Shown here: piece by piece, positions 1 through 10,400 of the stretch | Position numbering within the stretch: position 1 is the first letter of the stretch | Layout of the letters: every line of letters starts with the position of its first letter | DNA from: Leptobrachium leishanense | Lineage: Eukaryota; Chordata; Amphibia; Anura; Megophryidae | Assembly (NCBI GenBank): GCA_009667805.1 | Contig: CM019068.1 | Coordinates: forward strand, 7,187,733-7,251,732 | Reading direction: 5' to 3' | DNA length: 64,000 bases | Translations under genes and position numbers: made by a program | The notes under the pieces: generated by a model | What the model was told of the DNA's origin: nothing | The model's database searches: none | Seen by the model: the letters and a program-made list of their open reading frames with translations, nothing else

Positions 1-2531
1 ACTGTGTGGCGTGACGGACGTTAAACTGTGTGGCGTTACGGACGTTAAACTGTGCGGCAACACGGACGTTAAACTGTGCGGCGACACGGACGTTAAACTG
101 TGCGGCGACACGGACGTTAGACTGTGCGGCGACACGGACGTTAGACTGTGCGGCGACACGGACGTTAGACTGTGCGGCGACACGGACGTTAAACTGTGCG
201 GCGACACAGACGTTAGACTGTGCGGCGACACGGACGTTAGACTGTGCGGCGACACGGACGTTAGACTGTGCTGCGACACGGACGTTAGACTGTGCTGCGA
301 CACGGACGTTAAACTGTGCGGCGACACGGACGTTAAACTGTGTGGCGTTAACGGACGTTAAACTGTGCGGCGACACGGACGTTAGACTGTGCGGCAACAC
401 GGACGTTAAACTGTGCGGCGACACGGACGTTAACTGTGCGGCGACACGGACGTTAAACTGTGCGGCGACACGGACGTTAAACTGTGCGGCGTTACGGACG
501 TTAGACTGTGCGGCGACACGGACGTTAAACTGTGCGGCGACACGGACGTTAAACTGTGTGGCGTTACGGACGTTAGACTGTGCGGCGACACGGACGTTAA
601 ACTGTGCTGCGACACGGACGTTAGACTGTGCTGCGACACGGACGTTAACTGTGCGGCGACACGGACGTTAAACTGTGCGGCGACACGGACGTTAAACTGT
701 GCGGCGACACGGACGTTAAACTGTGTGGCGTTACGGACGTTAAACTGTGCGGCGACACGGACGTTAAACTGTGCGGCGACACGGACGTTAGACTGTGCGG
801 CAACACGGACGTTAAACTGTGCGGCGACACGGACGTTAAACTGTGCGGCAACACGGACGTTAAACTGTGCGGCGACACGGACGTTAGACTGTGCGGCGAC
901 ACGGACGTTAAACTGTGCGGCGACACGGACATTAGACTGTGCGGCGACACGGACGTTAGACTGTGCGGCGACACGGACGTTAGACTGTGCGGCGACACGG
1001 ACGTTAGACTGTGCGGCGACACGGACGTTAAACTGTGCGGCGACACGGACGTTAGACTGTGCGGCGACACGGACGTTACACTGTGCGGCGACACGGACGT
1101 TAAACTGTGCGGCGACACGGACGTTAGACTGTGCGGCGACACGGACGTTAAACTGTGCGGCGACACGGACGTTAAACTGTGCGGCGACACGGATTTTAAA
1201 ATGTGCGGCGACACGGACGTTAGACTGTGCGGCGACACGGACGTTAAACTGTGCGGCAACACGGACGTTAAACTGTGCGGCGACACGGACGTTAGACTGT
1301 GCGGCGACACGGACGTTAAACTGTGCGGCGACACGGACATTAGACTGTGCGGCGACACGGACGTTAGACTGTGCGGCGACACGGACGTTAGACTGTGCGG
1401 CGACACGGACGTTAGACTGTGCGGCGACACGGACGTTAACTGTGCGGCGACACGGACGTTAGACTGTGCGGCGACACGGACGTTAAACTGTGCGGCGACA
1501 CGGACGTTAAACTGTGCGGCGACACGGACGTTAAACTGTGCGGCGACACGGACGTTAAACTGTGCGGCGACACGGACGTTAAACTGTGTGGCGTTACGGA
1601 CGTTAAACTGTGCGGCAACACGGACGTTAAACTGTGCGGCGACACGGACGTTAAACTGTGCGGCGACACGGACGTTAAACTGTGCGGCGACACGGACGTT
1701 AAACTGTGCGGCGACACGGACGTTAGACTGTGTGGCGACACGGACGTTAGACTGTGCGGCGACACGGACGTTAAACTGTGCGGCGACACGGACGTTAAAC
1801 TGTGTGGCGTTACGGACGTTAAACTGTGCGGCAACACGGACGTTAAACTGTGCGGCGACACGGACGTTAACTGTGCGGCGACACGGACGTTAAACTGTGC
1901 GGCGACACGGACGTTAGACTGTGCGGCGACACGGACGTTAGACTGTGCGGCGACACGGACGTTAAACTGTGCGGCGACACGGACGTTAAACTGTGCGGCG
2001 ACACGGACGTTAGACTGTGCGGCGACACGGACGTTAGACTGTGCGGCGACACGGACGTTAGACTGTGCGGCGACACGGACGTTAGACTGTGCGGCGACAC
2101 GGACGTTAGACTGTGCGGCGACACGGACGTTAGACTGTGCGGCGACACGGACGTTAGACTGTGCGGCGACACGGACGTTAGACTGTGCGGCGACACGGAC
2201 GTTAGACTATGCGGCGACACGGACGTTAGACTGTGCGGCGACACGGACGTTAGACTGTGCGGCGACACGGACGTTAAACTGTGCTGCGACACGGACGTTA
2301 GACTGTGCTGCGACACGGACATTAGACTGTGCGGCGACACGGACGTTAAACTGTGCGGCGACACGGACGTTAAACTGTGCGGCGACACGGACGTTAGACT
2401 GTGCGGCGACACGGTCATTAGACTGTGCGGCGACACGGTCATTAGACTGTGCGGCGACACGGACGTTAGACTGTGCTGCGACACGGACGTTAGACTGTGC
2501 GGCGACACGGACGTTAGACTGTGCGGCGACA
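1..2531. repeat. 24-bp CpG-rich minisatellite, about 105 copies
   Basis: The unit is 24 bp (for example gacgttaaactgtgcggcga plus cacg) and runs head to tail from the first base of the window to about 2531, so the array begins upstream. Variation is mostly at fixed positions: ttaaac/ttagac, gcggcg/gctgcg and gacaca/gttac. A few 23-bp units and one unit with tt in place of cg near 1193 occur. Each unit has three to four CpG sites. Because 24 is divisible by 3, all frames stay open and produce spurious repeat proteins on both strands. It probably lies in an intron upstream of the bait exon of the A2ML1-like gene. Confidence 0.97.
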
Positions 2532-2726
2532 CGGACGTGATCACTGCGTTCGTCTGACATTATCCTAACACGCGCTCTGAGGCCCATCACGAGATTCCCG
2601 GGTCCCCCCGAAGCCGCTCTCTGTATATTCACCTTATTGGCTGCTGAAAATAACATTATAAAATAAATCTATAAGCAGAGTCGAAACGAATACAGATCAT
2701 TAACTGAAATGCATTGTGTGCTGCAG

Positions 2727-2783
2727 TGATGATGAGGAAGATGGGACCCATGGAGATGGCGGCACCAGGTATGGCGTTCGATG
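2727..2783 (+). CDS. Possible small bait-region exon of the A2ML1-like gene
   Basis: A 57-bp segment follows a plausible acceptor (gtgtgctgcag) and precedes a good donor (gtaagc). Read so that it ends with one spare base, it is fully open and joins in phase to the exon at 7295, which starts with two bases of a codon. The product is rich in Met, Ala, Pro and Gly, and its end (MAAPGMAFD) resembles part of the next exon ([11 protein letters not shown]), suggesting exon or intra-bait duplication. Bait regions evolve too fast to confirm by homology. It could equally be chance. Confidence 0.35.
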
Positions 2784-2898
2784 GTAAGCCCCGCGTCGGT
2801 ATATGTGACCGAAAGTTAAAAGGGAAGCAGCCAGGGGACGGGTCCTAAAAAAAAAAAAAGAGTGTGGGACCTCATCAAGATTTCTGCTCTCCAATTAA

Positions 2899-3342
2899 CC
2901 CCTTCAATACTGTGATCATGTATACACGATCTTCAGCAGCAGCAGACACAGCACCCGCAGTGTTAACACCATCTGCGGCCGTGCTATATAATTAATTAAA
3001 TCCCTTTATTTAAAAAAACGAATTTCCTTTGATTTTGGGCTCCAGAAGGCGCCCCCGAATGTTTTAACCGTGATGCCCAAGGTATTAAACTGGTTGAAAT
3101 TGGCTGAGGAATGTCCTGACATACGGGGCTTTCCTCGGCCGATGCAAGGAGCCACAAACTGCAGCTCTACCTGCTGTAACTCTATTTGACCAGCAGATGG
3201 CAACATCTCGCTGCCAGATAATTTATTACAGTCAGGAATACACTGTGAATATCCCCAAATATTTATTACTGTGTAATGAATTTCCAAAAAAACACTGGTT
3301 CCTTACAGTGGACTTTTGGAAAATCACTTGGTAGTGAAGGGG
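2899..3342. mobile_element. TTAA-flanked MITE (piggyBac-like)
   Basis: Both ends abut TTAA (2895-2898 and 3343-3346). The left end starts ccccttcaatactg and the right end finishes cactaccccttca-like in reverse complement (gtagtgaagggg), so the terminal inverted repeats share about 12 bases. TTAA target duplication and CCC termini are typical of piggyBac-superfamily elements. The 444-bp interior has no credible ORF, so it would be non-autonomous. A third end of the same type (agtgaaggggttaa) occurs at 3964-3977, leaving open an alternative, longer element reaching that point. Confidence 0.55.
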
Positions 3343-3346
3343 TTAA

Positions 3347-4260
3347 CCTCCATATCTCCCGATCGGTGACAGCTAGACAGGCACATTCAGTATCAATGGA
3401 AAAACCAGAGCATGGCCTTTTCAATGATACCAAACAAGGCCATGTTCAAATTAACAAAATAATAAAAATAAAATAATAAAAATAAAAATAATAAAAAATA
3501 ATTAAAACATTTTTTTTAAAGTAAAAACAATTAATTTTTTGTTTTTTTTTATTAATGCAGCAATATTATTCCCATTTCAATTATAATGTGAACAATGATG
3601 CTGCACTAATGATTTTTTCTATGGGGGGGGGGGTTTAGCTAAAAATCACGTAATTTCCCAGAAAAAAATTAACAAGTCTCCATTTCAATTTTTTTTAACA
3701 AGTGAACCCCATAGAAAATATAACCACAAAGGCTCGGGTGATAAAATGTGAAAAAAAGACTTAACACGATGTAGATTATTGAAAATGTAAAGGTTATTGC
3801 ATTTTTTGTTATATTATTCAGGCAGGACATGACGTATACATTTAATAATAATGATATATAATTTGTCCGGGTCATATATTAAAATGTGGCTTCAAATTGT
3901 GTCTAAACATCCTGAGCGAAACTGGTAAAAATGAGCTCAGCACACAGGGGTGAAATGCTCAGCAGTGAAGGGGTTAAAATACGTCTTTGACGCTGCCCAC
4001 CTTAAGAGGGCCTCAGGGTGGCGCCATTGCCATAGCAAACCTGAGTGATTTCCCGATCTAATCCGATTGGCTTCTGTATTAACTGACTCGGCCTGATACC
4101 CAGCTATGTGTAAATCTATACAGATTGCAGGGTTAGGTGCGTCACCACATGCTCAGGTGAACATATAAAATCCCAGAAGGAATCGCCCTCTAAATCACGA
4201 GATCTCTCATAACACAGGAGATCCGCAAATAAAGGGGTTAATCAGAGAGCACCTCTCTCG
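3347..4260. other. AT-rich intronic spacer, no gene seen
   Basis: The stretch holds simple A/T-rich runs (3460-3560), a G run near 3626-3634 and an additional TTAA-adjacent piggyBac-like end at 3964-3977. Short ORFs here are low-complexity and show no domain or splice context. I see no exon. Confidence 0.6.
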
Positions 4261-4261
4261 T

Positions 4262-4890
4262 TCGGTGCACTTCAGCGAGTTCAGATTGGCGATTCTGCAG
4301 TGAATTCAGCATTCATCGCAGGGTCCACAAATTGCGCCGGAGGAATCCGCCGAACAACTCATCAACCCGCCAAATGCAGCCGCCGAACGCAGCCAACAAT
4401 CCACCGAATGCTTGAGAACAGACCTCCAAAAATAGACGACGATCCAAAGAACAGACCACCGAACGCTGCCAAAAAAAAAGCCGCTCAGCCGAACTGGGGG
4501 TAAAATAACACACAATATTTAAAATGCGTTTAAAACAATAAAAACGCATGAAAATACAAAATAATAAAATAGGTCCTGCAAGAAATTTTAAAAAGGTTTG
4601 TTACGGAATAAAAAAAAAAACAATATTTAAAAATAATGGGAATCAAAAATGTTGTCTAAAAAAAATCCTGAAAAATGCCTTAAAAATTCCAAAAAATAAG
4701 TAAATAAAAAGGATTTTTTTTCTGCAAACGAAAAGAGCAATCGGTTAAATAAAAAAATAAAAAAAAAAACAGTATCTTTTATTTTGCTTTGAAACCTATG
4801 GGATTCGCCTGAATAAACCTGCCAAATGAAACCACCGAACATCAGGGCATTTCACTGACATTTCTCTGCTGTTCAATGTGAATAGATTAA
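4262..4890. repeat. Left arm of large inverted repeat
   Basis: Reverse-complemented, this segment matches 6011-6500 in the same order: the 'gaacagcagagaaatgtcag' block, the 'aatcccataggtttcaa' block, A/T-rich spacers with 'ctgcagaaaaa', and a distal 'gaattcactgcag' block. The arms diverge, mainly in the A/T-rich parts. Related single copies occur at 25125-25720, 22640-22830 and, inverted, 58050-58250 and 58560-58668. The arm therefore belongs to a dispersed hAT-like family, here arranged as a palindrome. Confidence 0.7.
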
Positions 4891-4892
4891 CC

Positions 4893-4960
4893 CAGTGGTG
4901 TCACTAGGGTTGGTGTCACCTGGTGCGGTAATTTATGGTGTCACCCCCCCAAGTTTTCTT
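4893..4960 (+). mobile_element. hAT-like element end (cagtggtgtcac type)
   Basis: The sequence cagtggtgtcactagggttg followed by a 'tggtgtcacctggtgcgg' block looks like a hAT terminus. A second copy in the same orientation lies at about 6835-6875 (gatgtcactctaggggtggt...), so the two are direct rather than inverted and do not bracket one simple element. Boundaries are uncertain. Confidence 0.45.
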
Positions 4961-5004
4961 TTTTTAACTGCTCTCACTCATAAATCAGAACTCCCATATA
5001 ACAC

Positions 5005-5735
5005 TGAATGCTCATACACACCGCACATTACTGTGAGTTTTATTGCTGTGGAGCTCTGTGATACACTCATACACACCGCACATTACTGTGAGTTTTATTG
5101 CTGTGGAGCTCTGTGATACACTCATACACACCACACATTACTGTGAGTTTTATTGCTGTGGAGCTCTGTGATACACTCATACACACCACACATTACTGTG
5201 AGTTTTATTGCTGTGGAGCTCTGTGATACACTCATACACACCACACATTACTGTGAGTTTTATTGCTGTGGAGCTCTGTAATACACTCATACACACTGCA
5301 CATTACTGTGAGTTTTATTGCTTTGGAGCTCTGTGATACACTCATACACACCGCACATTACTGTGAGGTTTATTGCTCTGGATTCTGTGATACACTCATA
5401 CACACCGCACATTACTGTGAGTTTTATTGCTGTGGAGCTCTGTGATACACTCATACACACCGAACATTACTGTGAGGTTTATTGCTGTGGAGCTCTGTGA
5501 TGCACTCATATACACTGCACATTACTGTGAGTTTTATTGCTGTGGAGCTCTGTGATACACTCATACACACCGCACATTGCTGTGAGGTTTATTGCTGTGG
5601 AGCTCTGTGATACACTCATACACACTGATTACTGTGAGGTTTATTGCTGTGAGTTCTGTGATACACTCATACACACGCACATTACTGTGTGAGTTTTATT
5701 GCTATGGAGCTCTGTGATACACTCATACACAAATT
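5005..5735. repeat. 55-bp minisatellite, about 13 copies
   Basis: Head-to-tail units contain tacactcatacacaccgcac, attactgtgagttttattgc and tgtggagctctgtga. Copies differ by point changes and small deletions (for example near 5385 and 5630-5650). The unit is homologous, on the opposite strand, to the 56-bp repeat at 24010-24385. Open frames across it are artefacts of a repeat with few stops. Confidence 0.95.
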
Positions 5736-5759
5736 TTGGCGAACTGCCAGCAAGTATGG

Positions 5760-6000
5760 TGCCAGTTCGACAGCAGGGAAATACGTTGCTGTTCGGCGGC
5801 AGTGAAATACAGTGCTGTTCGGTTGCAGTGAAATACGGTGCTTTCGGCGTCAGTGAAATACGGTGCCTTTTCGGCGGCAGCGAAATATGGTGCCTGTTCG
5901 GCAGCAGTGAAATATGGTGCCTGTTTGGCAGCAGTAAAATACGGTGCTGTTCGGCGACAGTGAAATACGGTGCCTGTTCGGCGGCAGTGAAATCCCCTAT
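5760..6000. repeat. Degenerate 20-23 bp repeat (cggcagtgaaatacggtgc)
   Basis: About ten loose copies of 'gttcggcggcagtgaaatac' with 'ggtgc' lie between the 55-bp array and the right inverted-repeat arm. A single related copy stands at 25135-25170 in the second element of this family. Confidence 0.8.
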
Positions 6001-6010
6001 AGAGAAGCAA

Positions 6011-6600
6011 TGGTTAATCTATTCACATTGAACAGCAGAGAAATGTCAGTGAAATGCCCTGCCTGGTGGTTTCATTCGACAGGTTTAATCAGGTGAATCC
6101 CATAGGCTTCAATGTTAAAAATATTATCCCGTTTTAATCCAATATCTAATAAACCGTTTATTATTTTAATCTGCAGAAAAAGTCTCTTTATTTATTGATT
6201 TTTTTAGTATCTTTTTGGCAGTTTTCAGAAAAATAAATTCTGCAAAATTTTTATTCCCTTTTATTTTTAATGTCAGATTTTCTTTTTTCTGTAACAGCCC
6301 TTTTTATTGTCATTCATAGGATCTTATATGTTAATTCCAGACATTTTCGGTCAGTAGTTTTTTTTTTTAAAAACAGCGGGCGATGGGTTTGCAGCGGCAT
6401 TCATCGGCCGATTCCCTGCACTTTGGGGACCCTGTGGTGAGTGGTGAATTCACCGCAGGGTGTGGAAATTTGATTCTCCGAGGTGCAGGGAACAACAGAA
6501 CACTGAAATGTCGGCGTCATTTGGGTTCTCTGTGAATAACTCCTGTAGTGGTGGGTTTTTTTTGCCGCCCCCTGGAAAGTGCCAGCCTAGGCCTTGCCTA
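6011..6600. repeat. Right arm of large inverted repeat
   Basis: Counterpart of 4262-4890. It starts with 'ggttaatctattcacattga' and continues through the 'cccataggcttcaatg' block to 'gaattcaccgcaggg'. The two arms flank the 55-bp minisatellite and the 20-23 bp repeat, so the whole block 4262-6600 could fold back on itself. The far end (6583-6605) matches 25750-25795. Confidence 0.7.
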
Positions 6601-6611
6601 CCCAGGATATA

Positions 6612-6779
6612 CAGTCAGGTGCAGAAATATTGGGACATGGACACAATTGTAACATCTTTGGCTCTATACACCACCACAATGGAGTTGGAATGAAACAAAC
6701 ACAATGTGCTTTAACTGCAGACTGTCAGCTTTAATTTGAGGGTATGTACATCCAACTCAGGTGAACGGTGTAGGACTTA
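6612..6779. mobile_element. Solo Tc1/mariner terminal repeat
   Basis: After TA (6610-6611) comes cagtcaggtgcagaaatatt, and the sequence then runs nearly identically to the terminal inverted repeat of the Tc1 element at 8602-10247 for about 168 bp, ending at 'ggtgtaggactta'. No transposase follows. It interrupts the hAT-like right arm: the uninterrupted form is visible at 25775-25830. It is either a deletion remnant of a full element or a minimal non-autonomous copy. Confidence 0.85.
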
Positions 6780-6839
6780 GAGAAATTTCAGTGTGTCCTT
6801 CCGGGTAAAATACTTTTGTTTAAAAGGCAGAGGATGTCA

Positions 6840-7294
6840 CTCTAGGGGTGGTGTCACCCAGTGCGGGCCGCACCCCTGCCCCCCCCCCTTGTGACATGCA
6901 CCATATTTCACTGGCAATTTAGTAAAATTTGTCGAATTGTCTGCTCTCTGAATAGACGCGTGGCCCCGAAAATGTACCGTACAGGGAAATTCCCCTTTCG
7001 GTGTTATTCGGTGAGAAGTTCAGCTCTTATTGAATAACCCTTCTAAACACATAGTGCAGCACTGCGATGCACCGCCGCAACTTGTACAAAGCGTGATTAC
7101 GAAATCAGAGCTTTTGAGTTGTTTTCTACAGGATCAGCGTCATCTCTCTTTTTATATCTCTTATATACGGTCACCTGTGCACGCGGCTCCGCACCTACCG
7201 GATCAGATTGTTATTTAACCCCTTCGGTGGATTCATGCTTTAAGGTGGTGAAGGCTACAAGTTATCTGCTATAAAAAAAGTATTTTTCACGCAG
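6840..7294. other. Intronic spacer before bait exon
   Basis: This holds a second hAT-like end (about 6835-6875) and otherwise unrecognised sequence. A 'ttaaccccttcggtgg' piggyBac-like end occurs at about 7216-7231 without a visible partner. The last bases (tatttttcacgcag) form the acceptor of the next exon. Confidence 0.6.
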
Positions 7295-7448
7295 CGACTT
7301 CGAGTGCAGCTGCTCCTACGACCAGGGTAGCGATGAAAGCCAAGGGTATGGCGTCTGATGGTGGTGATCAAGAAGAAGCCAGTGATGCTACTGAAAGAGA
7401 GCGAGAATATTTCCCAGAGACCTGGCTGTGGGACCTCCATCCTATTCC
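7295..7448 (+). CDS. A2ML1-like exon: bait region end and start of MG7
   Basis: This follows the acceptor tatttttcacgcag and ends at the donor gtgagaa, in a 154-bp exon that starts with two codon bases and ends with two. The first ~35 residues are low in hydrophobics, contain several Lys/Arg and acidic residues, and look like a bait segment. They run into [16 protein letters not shown], the conserved sequence just after the bait in A2M/A2ML1 proteins. Lys, Arg and Met residues offer cleavage points, but which proteases are trapped cannot be read. Confidence 0.9.
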
Positions 7449-10400
7449 GTGAGAAACTCGAAACGCTTTGCGCCATGTCTGCTCCCCTCAAAATTTTCTG
7501 AAGGAGTCAATTAGAAATGAGGCTGCTGCTTTTTTATATTTTCTTCTCAGATAAGCTGCCTTTCCACATCGCAGTGGCATGTTCTCCTCTTCTGCTCATG
7601 GTTTGTTCCTCATATCTTCCACCTTGTCTGGAATCTTTTACTCCCACCTCCTGCTTCTAGGGTGTGAAGTCGCCCTCTCTAGCACTGTGAGCTGTCGCTG
7701 TGCTGTCACTCAGGAACTGCTGCTGCCGCTCTGGAGTTTCTGTGCTTCCGCTGTGACTTTGGAGCTGCTGTGCTGACGCTGTCACTCAGGAGCTGCTGTG
7801 CTGACGCTGTCGCTCCGGAACTGCTGTGCTGCTGCTGTCCCTCAGGTCGCTATGGAGTTGCTTTGCTGCGGCCTTCACTCAGGAGCTGCTGTGATGCCGC
7901 TGTCCCTCTTGGGGCTGCTGTGCTGTTGCTGTCGCTCTGGAGCTGCTGTGCTGCCGCTGTCCCTCAGGGGCTGCTGTGCTGCTCCTATTTTATATATATA
8001 TATTTTTTTATTATTAACTAAGGCCCTCTGCAACCATAGAAAAAAATGCTCACTTTGAGATTACAGGTCTTTCAGGGTTAGAATAGAACTGGTTTAATCA
8101 GCTACACACACACATACATTTATACGGTGACACATGGGTCATTTACATACACAAACCCCCTCTAGAAACCGCTGGGGGACCCAACCAGACCGAAACAGAT
8201 AATTGGACAAACATTTGCCTTTTGTAAGGTGAAACATAATTAAATCAAACATTTACTTAACATGTCTAATGAGGCTGGACAATGGGAATCGGGATGTTAA
8301 CAGATTACAGCCAGCAGATTCACAATTTATTCAAATATAAACAGATAAACTACACAAGACCAGACAATAGACAGATAGACAATAGCATTCTTGCATAATC
8401 ACAATTATACCAACATTCTGCACACAAGAGGGCAATGGGCCAGTATTGATTATGAGTCCTGCACCCTATATATATATGCCTCCATGCCCAGGCACCCCAA
8501 GTCTGAAGTGATTTACATCACAACGGCTGTTGTAATGTTGGTGAGCTTTGGCTATGGGGAACGATAAATCCAACACCGTCCGGCAAAGTTCCCTGTAAAT
8601 ACACAGTCAGATCCAGAAATATTGGGACATGGACACAATTGTAACATCTTTGGCTCTATACACCACCACAATGGAGTTGGAATGAAACAAACACAATGTG
8701 CTTTAACTGCAGACTGTCAGCTTTAATTTGAGGGTATGTACATCCAACTCAGGTGAACGTGTAGGACTTACAGCAGTTTGCAGATGTGCCCCCACTTGTT
8801 AAGGGACCAAAAGTAATGGGACAATTGGCTTCTCATCTGTTCCATGGCCAGGTGTGTGATATTCCCTCAATACCCCAATTACAATGTGCAGATAAAAGGC
8901 CCAGAGTTCATTTCAAGTGTGCTATTTGCATTTGGAATCTGTTGCTGTCAACTATCAAGATGAGATCCAAAGAGCTGTCACTATCAGTGAAGCAAGCCAT
9001 CATTAGGCTGAAGAAACAAAACAAACCCATCAGAGAGATAGCAAGAACATTAGGTGTGGCCAAAACAACTGTTTGGAACATGCTCAAAAAGAAGGAACGC
9101 ACCGGTGAGCTCAGCAACACCAAAACACCCGGGAGACCACGGAAAACAACTGTGGTGGATGACCGAAGAATTCTTTCCCTGGTGAAGAAAACACCCTTCA
9201 GAACAGTTGGCCAGATCAAGAACACTCTCCAGGAGGTTGGTGTATGTGTGTCAAAGTCAACAATCAAGAGAAGACTTCACCAGAGTGAATACAGAGGGTT
9301 CACCACAAGATGTAAACCACTGGCGAGCCTCAAAAACAGGAAGGCCAGATTAGAGTTTGCCAAACAACACCTAACAAAGCCTTCCCAGTTCTGGAACAAG
9401 ATCCTATGGACAGATGAGACCAAGATCAACTTGTACCAGAGTGATGGGAAGAGAAGAGTATGGAGAAGGAAAGTAACTGCTCATGATCCTAAGCATACCA
9501 CCTCATCAGTGAAGCATGGTGGTGGTAGTGTCATGGCGTGGGCATGTATGGCTGCCAATGGAACTGGTTCTCTTGTATTTATTGATGATGTGACGCTGAC
9601 AAAAGCAGCAGGATGAATTCTGAAGTGTTTCAGGCAATATTATCTGCTCACATTCAGCCAAATGCTGCAGAACTCATTGGACGGCGCTTCACAGTGCAGA
9701 TGGACAATGACCCAAAGCATACGGCAAAAGCAAGCAAAGAGTTTTTGAAGGGACAGAAGTGGAATGTTATGCAATGGCCAAGTCAATCACCGGACCTGAA
9801 TCCCATTGAGCTGCATTTCACTTGCTGAAGACAAAACTGAAGGGAAAATGCCCCAAGAACAAGCAGGAACTGAAGACAGTTGCAGTAGAGGCCTGGCAGA
9901 GCATCACCAGGGATGAAACCCAGCGTCTGGTGATGTCTATGCGTTCCAGACTTCAGGCTGTGATTGACTGCAAAGGATTTGTAACCAAGTATTAAGAAGG
10001 GAAAGTTTGATTTATGATTATTATTCTGTCCCATTACCTTTGGTCCCTTAACAAGTGGGGGCACATCTGCAAACTGCTGTAAGTCCTACACCGTTCACCT
10101 GAGTTGGATGTACATACCCTCAAATTAAAGCTGACAGTCTGCAGTTACAGCACATTGTGTTTGTTTCATTCCAACTCCATTGTGGTGGTGTATAGAGCCA
10201 AAGATGTTACAATTGTGTCCATGTCCCAATATTTCTGCACCTGACTGTATATATATTTTTGCACAGGTCCTCCGGCTCTGCGGACATACCAGTAACTGCA
10301 CCCGATGCCATCACCGAATGGAAAGGACAGATGTTCTGCACCGGAAAAAAAGGCTTGGCGCTCTCGCCCGACGCGTCGCTGATCGTTTTCCAGCCATACT

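Noticed and set aside
1..2531. CRISPR-like array
   Set aside because: Units are contiguous with no unique spacers, and the DNA is vertebrate.
11..2544. Repeat-protein ORFs such as TDVKLCGD on + and SPHSLTSV on -
   Set aside because: A 24-bp tandem repeat leaves all frames open; there is no promoter, splice or domain evidence.
2700..2894. A 64-codon minus-strand ORF
   Set aside because: Low complexity, no family resemblance; the plus-strand exon candidate explains the region better.
4893..6875. A single hAT element bounded by the two cagtggtgtcac-type ends
   Set aside because: The two end sequences are in the same orientation, so they cannot be the inverted ends of one element.
7579..8058. 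Cys/Ala/Leu-rich ORFs
   Set aside because: Frames through a degenerate GCTGCTGTGCTG minisatellite; no conserved residues or splice context.
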